This document shows, one piece after another, positions 22,087 through 40,943 of a DNA stretch of 64,000 nt. Under the pieces are notes generated by a model. The model was not told the origin of the DNA. It saw only the letters and a program-made list of their open reading frames with translations, and did no database searches. The stretch comes from Utricularia gibba (taxonomy: Eukaryota; Streptophyta; Magnoliopsida; Lamiales; Lentibulariaceae), in NCBI GenBank assembly GCA_002189035.1, contig NEEC01000017.1, positions 2,418,001 through 2,482,000 of the forward strand, given 5' to 3'. Every line of letters begins with the position of its first letter. The stretch's first letter is position 1. Position numbers and translations under genes: made by a program.

Positions 22087-23456
22087 ATGGGTGCTTCACG
22101 TTTTGTTCAGGAACTCGACGTCAAGGAGCTGGATATCCTATAACCATTCAGGGGATTCACACCATTCCTCCCCGGGGACGTTTTGCACCTCACTACTTGT
22201 CCAACCTGGACGATATGGTCGGCGTGCGGGTCTTCACTCCAACAGTCTATTTCTACCACCCCCAGGGTCTGATATCACGCAATGACTGCGTGTTTCGGGT
22301 GATGAAGGAGGCTTTAGTGAAGGTGCTGGTGCCTTACTATCCCTTTGCAGGACGAATAAGGGAGCCGGAAAATGGGAAGCTTGAAGTTTTCTGTGCACCT
22401 GATCAGGGGGTTCTTTTCATTGAGGCGCATTCGGATGCATCACTAGCAGATCTGGGTGACTTATCCGTGCCAAACCCTGCGTGGAGGAGACTGATTCACT
22501 CGTTCCCGGATGAGGAGCAGTACAAAGTAGTGAACATGCCGCTGGTCATAGCTCAGGTGACTAAATTCAGGTGTGGTGGATTCAGCCTTGGCTTGAGACT
22601 GTGTCATTGCCTCTGTGATGGACTTGGCGCGATGCAGTTTCTTTCTGCATGGGCGGAGATGGCGAGATCGAACACATCTGTCGTCATTCCCGATCCGTGC
22701 TGGGACAGAGAGATCTTCCTGCCGAGAGACCCGCCAAGGGTAGAGTTCGAACACGAAGAGTTCAAGAGCCTGGAGGAAGGATCAAGCCTGACTAGGAGTC
22801 TTTGGGAGGGGAAACTAGTGCAGAAATGCTATGGAATCAGCAGGGATTATCAAGTGCATCTCAAGCTAGTTGCACAAGCAAATGGTGTACCTTGTTGTAC
22901 CACCTTCGATGCAATGGCTGCTCACGTTTGGAGATGCTGGGTAAGGGCAATGAAGGTGGAGCCCCAGGATTACGAGCTTCGTCTCACCTTCTCCGTCAAT
23001 GCTCGCGGCAAGCTCAAGGATCCTCCCCTGAGGAGTGGCTTCTACGGTAACGTGCTTTGCGTTGCATGCGCCACAACCACCGTCGAGCGTCTGGTCGATG
23101 GGTCCTTATCTGAGACAGCACGTCTCGTGCATGTGGCGAGATCAAGGATCACTGAAGAGTACTTGAGATCCACCATAGACTACATTGATGTTCATAGGCC
23201 TAGAAGGCTTGAATTTGGAGGAAAACTCACCATCACACAGTGGACCAGGTTCCCGATGTATGAATCAGCTGATTTTGGGTGGGGTGAGCCGTTTTATGTC
23301 GGTCCAATGGACCTCACTCCGACGCCACAAATGTGTGTATTCTTGCCTGAGGGAAGAGACAGGGAAGGAAATGGCGGAATGATGCTCTGCATATGCTTAC
23401 CAGATTCAGCTTCCGATAGCTTTGGAAGAATGCTGATGGAGCATGCGGTCCAGTAA
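22087..23456 (+). CDS. BAHD-family acyltransferase
   Basis: Acyl-CoA-dependent transferase that acylates alcohols or amines; the substrate cannot be read from sequence. One exon, about 456 residues if a frame break is bridged. Catalytic HxxxD is present as HCLCD (22605-22619) and the structural DFGWG at 23271-23285. Other blocks: YLSNLDDMVGVRVFTPTVYF, VPYYPFAGRI, KLEVFCAPDQGVLFIEA, YGNVLCVACATTTVERL. The strongly conserved region opens near 22197, but an upstream ATG at 22087 gives MGASRFVQELDVKELDI, which looks like a BAHD N-terminus. The frames meet at 22137-22138, where CC would need to be CCC (giving DIPITIQGIHTIPP). If the break is real, translation could start at the ATG at 22215 and lose the N-terminus. 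Confidence 0.85.
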
Positions 23457-23675
23457 AGTCGAAACAAACATTGAACCACTGATGCCATTGCCATTATGTC
23501 TTCCACATTTGGGGTGAGAGGGAAGAGAAGCATGCCCACAAACATGGGAATGTCATAAATTTAAACTAATGAAATAGATGATCCTCGTAGTTCAAGCGCA
23601 TAAGTCAATAAGGCAAACCGGAGACAGCACATATACCAGGAAACAATACATGAACGATGTAGTACCAAAAGAACC

Positions 23676-24491
23676 TCAACCCAAATGACAGAAGTATGAC
23701 AACAGAAGCGCAGTCAGTCCAATGAGCAGGCCGCCGTATCTTGAGTTTCTGGTTGCAGAAGAGCTTTCTGTGCGAGTGCTGGATTCCGGAGCTCCTACCG
23801 GTGTTCCTTGATTTAATGTGGGAGTAACAGGGGCTGGACCTAGACCAAAATTTGCAACTTTTCATCAATTTAAACAATAAATACCCTGTAGAAACTCTTT
23901 TGAAACGACATAAGTCAAGGTTGCTACATTTTCTAAGCACTTTCAACTAAGATCCAATCACACTAATTTGTCATGCACTACAGGAGGGTAAACAAAATCT
24001 GACTACACGGCGCGTACCAGCTGAAGGACCTTCAGCAGGTGGAGAAGCAATGGTCGAACCTGGGAAATTGTAAAACATCAGAACTAATCAGGATTAATTC
24101 GTGAAGGCGAAGTTGAAGGTGTTCATCACTGACCGGTGACGGCGCACTGACTGAGAGAAAACGTGACTTTGCAGGTCGCCGGTAGAGAGATAGCTCTGGA
24201 GAAATCGATGGGAAGGCCGAGCTGATTGGCATTCGCCGCCATCTGGCAAAGACAAGCAGGCCTAGTAGCCACCAAATTGGAGAGCTCCGGGCAGCAGGCC
24301 GGATCCGGCCTCGCCAAGGTACTTCCGTTCTGAACATAGGACAGACAGTCCGCCAAACCAGCGAGCACCGTCATGCAATCCGAGTCAGGAGTCGGCGACG
24401 CGCCTTGTGAAGCAACGAGCGACAGATCCGCCGCCAGTAGAACCACCGCGGCGAGGAGAAGGTACTTTGCGGTTGCTGTGGGCGGCGCCAT
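23676..24491 (-). CDS. LTPG: GPI-anchored non-specific lipid-transfer protein (LTPG type)
   Basis: Secreted lipid-binding protein tethered to the outer plasma membrane, implicated in export of cuticular or suberin lipids. Three exons on -: 24134-24491, 24018-24059, 23676-23839; 187 residues. The signal peptide is residues 1 to about 28 (YLLLAAVVLLAADLSLVA). The eight-cysteine motif is complete: DC, DC, ACC, ACLC, TC, QC. It is followed by a Ser/Pro/Thr-rich spacer and a C-terminal hydrophobic tail (GGLLIGLTALLLSYF) that would direct GPI attachment. It is convergent with the BAHD gene (220-base spacer). Confidence 0.92.
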
Positions 24492-25202
24492 CGATCTGAT
24501 TCCTTCCTCCTTCCACCCTAGCGGCAGCAGCAGCCTGTGAGCAACGGGTTGTAATCACATGTACCGATTTATAAAGCTCTGCTCTGCTCTCTTCTGCGAA
24601 GTAGGTGAAGCATTAAAGAAGGGCACCGGAGCATTGTCGTTTATTTAAATTATTCATTATTCGAAAATTAAAAAAAGCTAGAATAATATTAAATTCATCA
24701 TTCTTATGATCAAATAATAACTAAAAAAAATCATAATTTACAAAATTCAGGTATTATTTTATTTTCCGGAAAATAAAAAAGCAAATGGGTATGGGTATGG
24801 GTGTGCGTTGGGGAGATCGGCGGTGGCGAAAGTGACATTAAATGTGCGCTGGACTGCGCTGCACTGACTTTCTTTAATTGGCGTAGGGGCAATTTTTAGT
24901 TTTATTTTTACATTGGATCTGGACAGCAGTAGCAGCATTTCCTCCTCCCACATGCAACCCTATCTTTACCCCCCCCCCCTTATTTTTTTAATTCTTTTTA
25001 TTTACGGGAATTTTCTTAGGATAAATAGTATTAAAAAATACTGGTGTGGAATTTCTTTGCTTATTATCATCGGGATTTGTTTTCCTATTTTTTGTTTGTT
25101 TGTTTGTTGTTAACTGGTCCTGGACATTGAAAATGTTGAGGTAAGGTGGCTGCTGTTGGTTGCTCAATCCTTCTCATCGATCACGGACGGGTAGGGGGGG
25201 TG
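24492..25202. other. divergent intergenic region
   Basis: Promoters of the LTPG (-) and dihydropyrimidinase (+) genes should lie here. The middle is AT-rich; a C run lies at about 24972-24980. No gene recognised. Confidence 0.4.
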
Positions 25203-27834
<2,632 letters not shown>

Positions 27835-28284
27835 CAACAAGCCATATGCAAATATGAAACCTGTTGGCACAGTAATGTTTATGTCTGTCTATGGACCATA
27901 GTAAGCTCAGCATCTGAGAAATAACTGCAACTAAAAACGAATACAAAATAAATATCACTTGTTGGTCTTCAGCATCAGATAATAAAAAAGTGCACAAACA
28001 GGGATAGAATATAATGATGGTTTTCCAGCTATGCAGAACCATCAGGAATTTAATGAGGATTGATCCGAACTCCGACATGCCTCGCATGGTTCACGCTGCA
28101 ATTTATGATCACCTTCCCCCATTGAAGGTACTTGTGTAGGAACAGCTGTCAAGTCTAACAGAAAGCAAAAAGGGGGGTCTCATGGTTCCCTGAACCTTTT
28201 TTAAGCAGAAAACGAAACAAAATGAAGATGTTGAAGGGTGAATAAGGGAAAAAGGTTTGGAAACAGAGAACTCTAGGAACGAAA
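27835..28284. other. convergent 3' region
   Basis: Spacer between dihydropyrimidinase (+) and the PpiC/rhodanese gene (-); presumably both 3' UTRs. Nothing else recognised. Confidence 0.45.
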
Positions 28285-30070
28285 TCAGTATGTAGGAATA
28301 GATGGATCCACTTTCACGGCATATTCATGAATCCCACCAGATACGTTGAACACTCTGCTGAAACCCTGTGATGATTGAAAAATATATTCACCGAGTTAGG
28401 AATCCTGGCATCTCTCCATATGCATGTATTGACTTATAAAACATCACACAGTAAAAGCAATAGCATCAAAAGGGATACTCAAGATTTTGACAGATATAAT
28501 CCAAGCAGTAGTATTCAGATACACTCTAATTGATTCCAATTCTAAAAATTGAAATGTGAACTTAGTTATAGACTGTCTCAAAATTAGGGGAGAGCGGCAG
28601 ATGCAAGGACCACAGACCTGTGTCTGCAACCACTGTGCAACTTGCAAAGAGCGCATACCATGATGGCACTGCACAGAAAAGTAAATTTTTACAGTACAAA
28701 ATTGCGGGTATCCACAAAAATCAGTGAACAACAAAATATTGCTGGGGGAATTGAATCACTGCTACCATAACATATGTATCCTTTTCTGGATCAAGCTCTG
28801 TGGTAATTCCTGGACCCCAATTTCCAAACTGGCGAAGAGGGAAAACTTTGAAACCTGGCAATGAAGCTTTAGCCCTGTGATGGTTAAAAAATTTCAGAGA
28901 CATTTAAATCAGGCTATAGATATGACAGAGCAGAAATCAAAAGCATGATCATTCGGTTAGGTGCAATGAATCCAACAATAAATTGAAAACTCTTGTGCCA
29001 CTTTAGAAGAAAAAGTGGGATCCAAAATTATTAACGTACACTTCATCAGGTTCTCTAACATCGATAAGCTGTGCGTTGTCTAAAAATGACGGATCTTGCA
29101 TTTTTTCTTGGAGCTCAATAGGCTGGATTTGTCCGAGAACTGCACTGTCCCTGCAAAATACAAGGACTAAGGCATTGAATGCCATTCACGAATTTCATCA
29201 AGATCACTTTTTGCAAGCTGATACTCCGTGACTATATTGAAGATTACCTTTCAGACAGAACTTGCAGCAAATGCCATCCAAATTTTGTCTTGCACCTCAC
29301 AACTTCATTCAGAGGAGCATTGAATGCCGCCTCCTCAAATTCTTGCACCTTATGTTAACAAACATAAGTTCCGCATTGTTTGAATCAAATTCATATAAAA
29401 GGGATCAAATACTAAAACTGATAGCTTACCATCTGCCCCTTTCTCACCCAACCAAGCATACCACCCTCCTCTTTCGATGGACATATGGAGTATTCTACAG
29501 CCAAGTCACCTAAATCCTCTGCTGGTCGTCAAAAGTAACTCAGTCACCCAACTGACATTACGAAATTACACCAACAATGTGGAGGATGTTCGCACTTTCG
29601 GCATCAACATGGCACCGAAAGGTAGAAGTAGACATATAAAATAACCTTCAGCAGCTCTCTTTTGCAACTGGAGCAGAAGCTTCTGATCCTCCTCTTTAAC
29701 AAGTAAATGCTGGACTAATATTTCCCTCCCAGATTCGGAATTGCTATCGGGGCTGTATGACGCTTGAGCAGTATCGAACAATATAAACATCTCAACGTTC
29801 ACACCGCACGAAAGAGGTAGAAGGTGCAAACTTGAAATTACCTGCCGCCCCGGGTAGCCATGCCTGCCGATTCTTCCTCATAAACCCATCGAATTTGATG
29901 CGGGAAGTGAGGAAATGTATCGAACGCCTGCTAATGGGGTTAAAAGGGTGATGAGTTCGCGAATCGGTGAGGAAGCAGCGTGGAGGAGCAGGAAGAAACC
30001 CGAACACGGGCGAGCGGGTAGAGAGAACGAGGGAGGAAAGATGAATCATTGAAGCTCTCTGCAGCAGCAT
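28285..30070 (-). CDS. plastid PpiC-type peptidyl-prolyl isomerase fused to rhodanese domain
   Basis: Matches the plant rhodanese-like/PpiC protein 12 type. Eight exons on -: 29842-30070, 29646-29762, 29430-29518, 29248-29348, 29040-29150, 28766-28874, 28618-28668, 28285-28365; 295 residues. The N-terminus is Arg/Ser-rich without acidic residues for about 60 residues, a transit peptide. The parvulin (PpiC) domain follows: REILVQHLLVKEEDQKLLLQ, LGDLAVEYSICPSKEEGGML, GWHLLQVLSERD. The rhodanese domain has AQLIDVREPDEV, LPLRQF-like FPLRQFGNWG and the active-site loop CHHGMRS, in which the cysteine is present, so sulfurtransferase or phosphatase-like chemistry is possible. It ends GGIHEYAVKVDPSIPTY. 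The two-domain architecture is known in plants. Confidence 0.92.
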
Positions 30071-30487
30071 TCCTTCCGGTTACACCAACTCCAAATCAAT
30101 TATCGGAAACCCTAGATATTCCCCACTCGTCCGTAGCAAACCAAACACAGCAGCAGTTTCAGCACGACGATAATCTTATCCCAGGTAAGAAAATTGGCAA
30201 GCGAAGAACCTGAACCCTTTATCCGTATTTTAACCATTATGCAATATCGGAGAAAACCATGCTTGTATAACAAAATCGGGTCATTTTTAGCTTGGAGTAC
30301 ATGTTCAGATTTCTGCTCCGACATAGAACGTCAGAAAAGACAACCTTCGAATTCAGATACTGAAGAATCTAAAAAAGCCGAGGAAAGAACGAGAATAGGA
30401 GAATAGTATTCATATTCCGAGGCATCCGTGGCGTTCGCTTGTGGTAGTTTATTTTCGCTCTGGATTCAAATTCCGGCGACGCGGCTG
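30071..30487. other. intergenic
   Basis: Upstream region of the PpiC/rhodanese gene (-) and of the RBP45-like remnant (+). No other exon recognised. Confidence 0.4.
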
Positions 30488-30670
30488 ATGCGTCGATGCA
30501 TAGTGCCACCGGAGAATTGTAGTAGTCAAGAAAAAGTGGGAACGAGTTCGATGGCGGTGCCATATCGCCATCCTGCGACGCTGGATGAGGCTCGCACTCT
30601 CTGGATCGGGCATTCGCCTTACTGGGTGGACGAGAACTATCTCCTTGGATGGTTCGCGCACACTGGGAAC
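30488..30670 (+). pseudogene. RBP45/47-like first exon, truncated RNA-binding protein gene
   Basis: The open frame contains ARTLWIGHSPYWVDENYLL and WFAHTGN, the first half of RRM1 of plant RBP45/47 (UBP1-like) RNA-binding proteins, with a good donor (AAC then GTAAGA) at 30671. In-frame ATGs lie at 30488 and 30551. The usual GDL of RNP2 is GHS. No exon for the rest of RRM1, RRM2 or RRM3 is recognisable before the aldehyde dehydrogenase gene ends at 31230, so this is a remnant. A possible exon at about 30870-30950 (VEGEDDMASLSILAPSLGAK), bounded by splice-like signals, has no RRM character. Confidence 0.6.
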
Positions 30671-31229
30671 GTAAGATTCATGATTATGTTTTGGAAGCAT
30701 TGCTTCAAATCCATTATTCCACTCTACGAAAAGGCTTCTCTTTTGATATTTGAACTAGTACACCGTCAAGTTTATCCGGTGCTAGAGGTGAAGGATTGAA
30801 GGATCAGGGAAAACAAGTAGACTGGTATTTCTTTTTGGCCGATTTGAGTAATTCAGTTTCTGATACAGGTAGAAGGCGAGGATGACATGGCGTCCTTGTC
30901 GATTCTTGCTCCATCTTTGGGGGCCAAGATTTATGACCCATTAGGTACACCAGATGTTGAGAGGTATCACTTTTTTCCAACACTTTTTTTCTGCAACGTC
31001 TTCTTCTCTCTTTCGCTAAACTCAACCGTTTCAGGCCATTGTGGTTGACCACGTCGGTGCTACCAGAGCAAGCTATCCTCTTTGCTGGTCGGTAGAAGTA
31101 CCGAGGTAGCTTGAGGATGCCTACAATGCAAGTTTCGTTTTGGACTTCTCTGCTGCAATCTTTAGAAATTTATTTCAATTGCATCATGTAAACGTTTTAG
31201 TGAATCACTTCCCGGAAATAAGCATGTCC
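30671..31229. other. intergenic remnant region
   Basis: Between the RBP45-like exon and the 3' end of the aldehyde dehydrogenase gene. Apart from the weak exon candidate noted above, nothing recognised. Confidence 0.4.
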
Positions 31230-33382
<2,153 letters not shown>

Positions 33383-35068
33383 GGCTTTCCTTTTCTTCCG
33401 CCACCAGAGGTCCCTATCTATGAAGCGAGCAAGAGGGTATCTGATGAAGAAGGAGCAGAAGCATAAATACTAGTGAGAGGGGGATTGGGAAGGGTCTGTG
33501 TTTGACATGTACGTTGATCTGCCGCTCACAACTCAGCCCCATCCATCAACAACTTGCCAGCCTCCTTTTGCATCCTGACTCTTTCAGCCCACAGTGACAA
33601 CAGCCCGAGGGGAAACTGAGTCAACCCACCCCATTCCAAAACGCAATGATTTTGTTGATAGGAGACTTGGTATTAGGATCCCTGGATTAGCTAGCTCCGT
33701 GGTACCTCCTCTGAAACTCATTTCACCCGCAGCAGCCCTCTGTGCTGGATGAACGGAGGCGACGTGTACCATCATCCATGGATCCCCCAACCAGAAACCA
33801 CCACGCTAACTGCTCAAGTTGGCGCTTTCTCCATTTATTGCCCCTGCCGTTTGGGATCCCCTGCATCATCATCATCATCATCATCAATCCGGGGTAGTTG
33901 CATGTCATTATTAGTTCATGTTAAATTCATGGCGTCATGCATTCATCACTAGATCAGCTTGCGGTGTTCATTTACGCTTTGCGAAACCCACAGGCGAAGA
34001 GACTGGCCTGGACAGATGACCCGACGCCGGCGTTGAACAGCCCGGCCCCACCCAACAGCCTTTATTTCAATTTTTAAATCCAATTTCCAAGCGAAAAAAG
34101 GGCTGTCAGGCAAATCATGTTGCGACACGTGGTGTTGCATTGATTTTGGACAGTAATGTTTTTTTAAAAAAACATATGGGTAAGATGTCCCAGTCCCATA
34201 ATGCGATTTTAATAAAACTGAAAATAATAATAATTCATGTGTATTTAGAATTGGTTTTTTAAAAAAACATATGGGTAAGATGTCCCTGTCCTTAATTCAT
34301 ATGGGTATTTTAAAAAATGTGATTTTAATGTGTGTATTTGGAATTGGTTTAAAATTAGTATTTATTTTCAAAAAAATAATATTATTAAAATTACTTATTA
34401 AAAATGAATATAACTGATAACTTTATTGTTTATATTCTATTCTTAAAGATCAATTTTAATAGAGAAACTATATTTTTATTACTTTGTTTCAATTAAACTT
34501 ATTTTCAAAAAATAATTCTCGTAAATATAATTTAATACATATTGGAAAGGCATAAATAAGTATACGTAGAATAGAATTAATTTTAGTAAAATGTAAGCAG
34601 TTTGCACCCTTGGTATACTCAATTCCCATTCTTCGATTCTTGAATATAAAAATGCAAATAGCCTGAAAGAATGGGAAGGGCCCGTTTGGAGAGACTCTGA
34701 ACTTTTGGGCCCGGGCCCTGATACGGCCCAAAAACTCCCTACTGGGCATCGGATATACCGTACACTGTACAGTGGTGGATGGGATGGGAGGGGTGAAATT
34801 GGTATTTCACTATGTTTATGAATAATGTGGCAGCTCGGAAAGCATGGAGCCGCTGGAACGAGGGGTTTGGAATCTCGTGAGACGAAGAAGAAAATCACTG
34901 TAGGACTCCCACTCTCGCTGTCGTCGACAGATCTCGTCTGCACCCATCATATCTTACTGCTTTTGCAATCGGCATTTCAGTTCTTTTTCGTTCTTAACGC
35001 CTCTTTGCTCCCTCGCTCTCTCTAATTCCCTGCACCAACGCCGGAACAATTGGTAAAGACGGCTGCAG
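33383..35068. other. divergent intergenic region with microsatellite and CDPK first exon
   Basis: Between the aldehyde dehydrogenase (-) and CDPK (+) genes. A CAT microsatellite of about seven units lies at 33864-33885. An AT-rich tract at 34150-34600 includes a local duplication listed separately. The last about 200 bases are probably the untranslated first exon of the CDPK gene. Confidence 0.45.
34157..34350. repeat. imperfect tandem duplication, about 97-bp unit
   Basis: Two copies both begin TTTTTAAAAAAACATATGGG, continue TAAGATGTCCC, and end near GTATTT.GAATTGG. The second copy, starting near 34254, has small insertions. It is a non-coding AT-rich local duplication. Confidence 0.65.
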
Positions 35069-35333
35069 GTACTTCTGAAATTGGTTTCCTGCATTTGACT
35101 GTTTTTCGGCTTTTCCCTGATTGATCTCTTCAATAGGTGTAATTTACTTTTTTTTTACTGTTCGTGGGTGGACCATTTTTTTCTGTACTTTTTGGAGTTT
35201 GTGGCGTTTCATCGAGTAATGTCGAGTTCTTCCGGCCCGTACAATTTTTCATTGTGTTGTCGAAGGGTTATCTGAAAACCGGGGGTTTTGTATGTGCGTA
35301 CATTTTGAAGCGTTTTTTTTTTCTTTATTTTAG
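35069..35333 (+). other. probable 5' UTR intron of the CDPK gene
   Basis: A donor (GCTGCAG then GTACTT) at 35069 and an acceptor (TTATTTTAG) ending at 35333 flank T-rich sequence. The start codon follows 39 bases later. Inference from splice signals. Confidence 0.5.
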
Positions 35334-35372
35334 ATTGTTGCTCTACAGAGAACGAGATTGGGGTGGTGAATC

Positions 35373-37696
<2,324 letters not shown>

Positions 37697-39154
37697 CTCC
37701 CCCCCAGAGAGGAGTGGTTGGATCAAACCATTCTCCTGTGGCGGCCCAATTCTTCTCATTGTGTGCCTGAGAGTGTAAAGGTTTGAGCTGTGGCTCCACG
37801 GAATGGCTTTCGTCTGATGCTCCTGTTGAACGGGTCAAACCAATCTAATCAAATCCATTAACATAATAACAGGAAGGTGGGAACTGCTTCCATATTCTTT
37901 TCGCATTTTCTGAATATGGTGCTAGCTTTTTTTTTTTCCTTATTTTGATTGGATCAGCATCAGTGTTCCTTCTTAAGAGGGTGCTCTCTGTTTTCATGGC
38001 TAGGTGTTTGTAACTAGCATGGCGCTTTTGCTTCATGCATTCCAAACGATTATGTAAATGCGTTGTTATCTATTGGCCTTGAACTCACGTTGGCAGTAAT
38101 TGCTAGTGATTTTTACTTTTTGTTCTATTGTTACTACATTATTTTGAGAGATGTCCTTTTGTGGCCTCGTATGATTACCATACACATGCGTCAGTTGTCG
38201 CTCCCTGTTTTTGTTTTCATTTAACCGGTTCATGAAATTGGATACTAAAGTTTGAATGTCAAAAGGCGATTTTGTTGAGGACTGCAGTTCAAGGCTCCCA
38301 TCCATTTCATACAAGTGCTTATCATTGAGTGGTCCTATACATTCTTTGGATTGTAAGGGGAGGGAGGAGCGTATTCTGGAGTTTACCCACGACAGCTTTT
38401 TGTTTTCACCGTCAACCGTCCCCATATCTCTTCCTTCCAGTTGTTGAAAACACACAGCACAGCACAGCACAGCACAGCACAGCACACAGACGCAGAGCAG
38501 CAGATGCAGAAGTAGACGCAGGCGCAGGCTGAGGGAGGGAGGGGGGAGGGGTTACAATTTCATTCTCGATTTGAAAAATGGGGATAGGAATCAGCATCAG
38601 AAGCATTCATTAGCATTCAGACAAACATCCCCCCCTCCCCACATCGATCCCCCTCCTTTTGCTTGCTGTTATTCTCAACTTGTCCTCCCCACAGTAATCA
38701 TTGACCTTACTTGTGTGTTCACCCCTAGTGACCTTGAGTAGTCCCTTTTGCACCATAATGCATCTTTTAAAGTGTGCAAAATGACTCTTTGCAATGGTTG
38801 TCACTTGCCCAAGGTGAAACAGTGAAAATCTTTTTTCATTACATGTGTTCCCTCTCCGGGATCTTGTTTTTTAAAAGTATGATGTAAGATGATGCAATAG
38901 GGTTGCAGGTGACGAGTATGGCCACTACACCAAAAGGGCCCTTTTCCCCTCTAGGTTTACATGTATATATGAAAGTGTACAGTTCTCTACCTTTGATGCA
39001 AAAACCATACGACTTGGTGACTGGAGGAGTTTGAAATGGGAGAGCAAGTACATGCATCACAGTTCTCTCTGTCTCTTAACTAGCCCCGAGTGACTAAAGG
39101 CCTCTGTAGCTCTCCCTCCTACACAATTCTGGCGTTGGATTCAAATACTTGGGT
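37697..39154. other. intergenic with CAGCA microsatellite
   Basis: CDPK 3' UTR followed by spacer. A five-base (CAGCA)n array of about seven units lies at 38452-38487. No further gene recognised before the coiled-coil gene. Confidence 0.5.
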
Positions 39155-40527
39155 ATGAGCAGTAGGAGCCCGGCAAAACTCAGGTGGCGGCCGCCTCCTC
39201 CGCCCCTGCCGCCGAGCCCCAAGATACTACACTTCCCAATTGGACGGCGAGCTCGTAGGGCCAAGCGCCTGGTCCGCCACCCTCAGAGAAAGTATCCCAA
39301 ATGTCTACAGTTCTCCTTCGGAAAGAGGGAGTCATTGGGAACGTCTAGTGATGAAAATATCAGCGATAAGGAGAGAGGGGAGACGGCTGCTGTGGAGGAT
39401 GTCGAGAGGTGGAGGTTTCACGGGAGGCTGATGAGGACAGAGTGTAATTTTTTTACTATGGAGAGGCACTTCGCCTTGAAGAGATTGGAGAAGAATGGAG
39501 TCAAGTTTGAAAGAACTCTCAGATCAACTGTTGAGACCGTTTTCAATGTGAGCTTTCTTCTTCTTCTTCTTCTTCTTCTTCTTCTTCTTCTTCTTCTTCT
39601 TCTTCTTCTTCCTGTCTTTCTGTTTCTGCTGTTGCCAGTTTCAAGTTTTCTTTTTGTGGCAATGCAACAGAGTAGGCTTGAGAAGCTGGGCGAGCTAAGC
39701 TACCTACAGCAGCTACAGGAATCAAGATTGTACAAACCAAAGGCCAGGTTCTCTGATGTAAGATCTGTTCTTACAAAAAAGAATGGGCGGCAGAAAATAG
39801 AGGAATTTTCAAAGAGAATTGAAGCTACAGAATGCTCCTCAGACAGGCCACTGTTTCAGGCAAGATTCATTACTCTTTCTAGTCTCTATTAAGCTCTGCA
39901 GTTGGAAACATTGAACTCTTTTCTTTCTACAGGAGAACATGTGTTCTGGGCATTGCAGGGCCCTGGTTCAACGCATCGTTGAGCAGGTGAGAGCTGAGAC
40001 AGAGCAGTGGACACAAATGCAGAACATTGTAGCCAAAGTGAAGAGGGAGATTGAGCAGCTGCAGCATTCTCATGACTACTGGGAAACCAGAGCTAATGCT
40101 TCTGGCAAAGAAGTTCATTTCCTTAGGCTAGCAGTAAGACAACTGAGATCCCCTTCTCCTTGTGTTGTTACCACCATCTTCTTCTTTGCACGAAAATCGA
40201 AGAGAATTTGATGCTTCTTGTCAGGTGGATCAATGGAGAGAAAAAGCTGTCTGTCATGAAAACAAGGTGAAAAGACTGGAGTATGAACTCCAATTACTCA
40301 AGGAAAAGCTGCTCACAGCTCCAGGTGTTGAAACTAAGCAGCAGCAGCAGCAGCAGCATAAGGTGAAGAGGAATGCAACTGAAAAGCTGAAAAGGCACAA
40401 AGAAAACCATGAAGCACTCAGGGGCACTAACCAGAAGGCCGGAGCTTCTGTGCGTGAAACAGGCATGCAGATTGCACCAACAAGAATGGTTTTCAGGGAC
40501 ATCGGAAATCTAAAAGCACTTCGCTGA
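39155..40527 (+). CDS. plant coiled-coil protein of unknown function
   Basis: Four exons: 39155-39547, 39671-39859, 39933-40133, 40225-40527; 361 residues, all introns in phase 0. The N-terminus is basic and Pro-rich (MSSRSPAKLRWRPPPPPLPP). The rest is charged and helical with heptad-like spacing (RLEK, ELSYLQQL, VKREIEQLQHSHDYWETRAN, QWREKAVCHENKVKRLEYEL), ending in a basic tail after a six-Gln run. No catalytic motif is visible. Intron 2 has a GC donor at 39860 (CAG|GCAAGA), required to keep the frame between SSDRPLFQ and ENMCSGHC. Intron 1 carries a long CTT microsatellite. I do not recognise a named orthologue; a cytoskeletal or scaffold role would be a guess. Confidence 0.75.
39556..39612 (+). 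repeat. CTT microsatellite in intron 1
   Basis: About 18 CTT units in the intron of the coiled-coil gene, immediately after the donor. In frame with exon 1 it would encode a Leu run, but exon 2 joins cleanly when it is spliced out. Confidence 0.85.
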
Positions 40528-40943
40528 TGCTGTGTACGGACGGTAGTTAGTTCTTCATTTCAATATATTATTTGGATCGTATTTAGGTTTTGCTGCTTCA
40601 AATGTTTTTTTGTTAATTATTTTTATAGATAATATTTATTTTAGCAATTACGAAAATGAGCACACTGATTGACCCAGTAATAAAAAAAGGCGGATATTAC
40701 AATTAAAACTATATTTGAAATTACGAATTTAATATTGGAAAAAATGGGCGCTCGACGATTTGAAAACAGCGGTGGTGGATGGAGGATGCCGGCGGTTGAT
40801 GGTTCCGGCAGTAAAATTCTGGCATTTTCTGCAAGATTCACTGCTCTTTTCATATGCTGTTTCGTGAAGATTGAAAATTTTACAGCGATGACAAAATAAC
40901 AGTGTCCTGGAAAGTTCAAATGCCGCTGGTGAGGTGAAAATTG
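40528..40943. other. convergent 3' region
   Basis: AT-rich spacer between the coiled-coil gene (+) and the first ABCG gene (-). Nothing recognised. Confidence 0.45.

Noticed and set aside
33864-33885. CAT repeats considered as a regulatory array
   Set aside because: A simple trinucleotide microsatellite with no other structure.
39556-39660. Poly-Leu segment in the coiled-coil protein as a transmembrane helix
   Set aside because: It is translation through a CTT microsatellite inside intron 1; splicing at 39548 and 39670 removes it.
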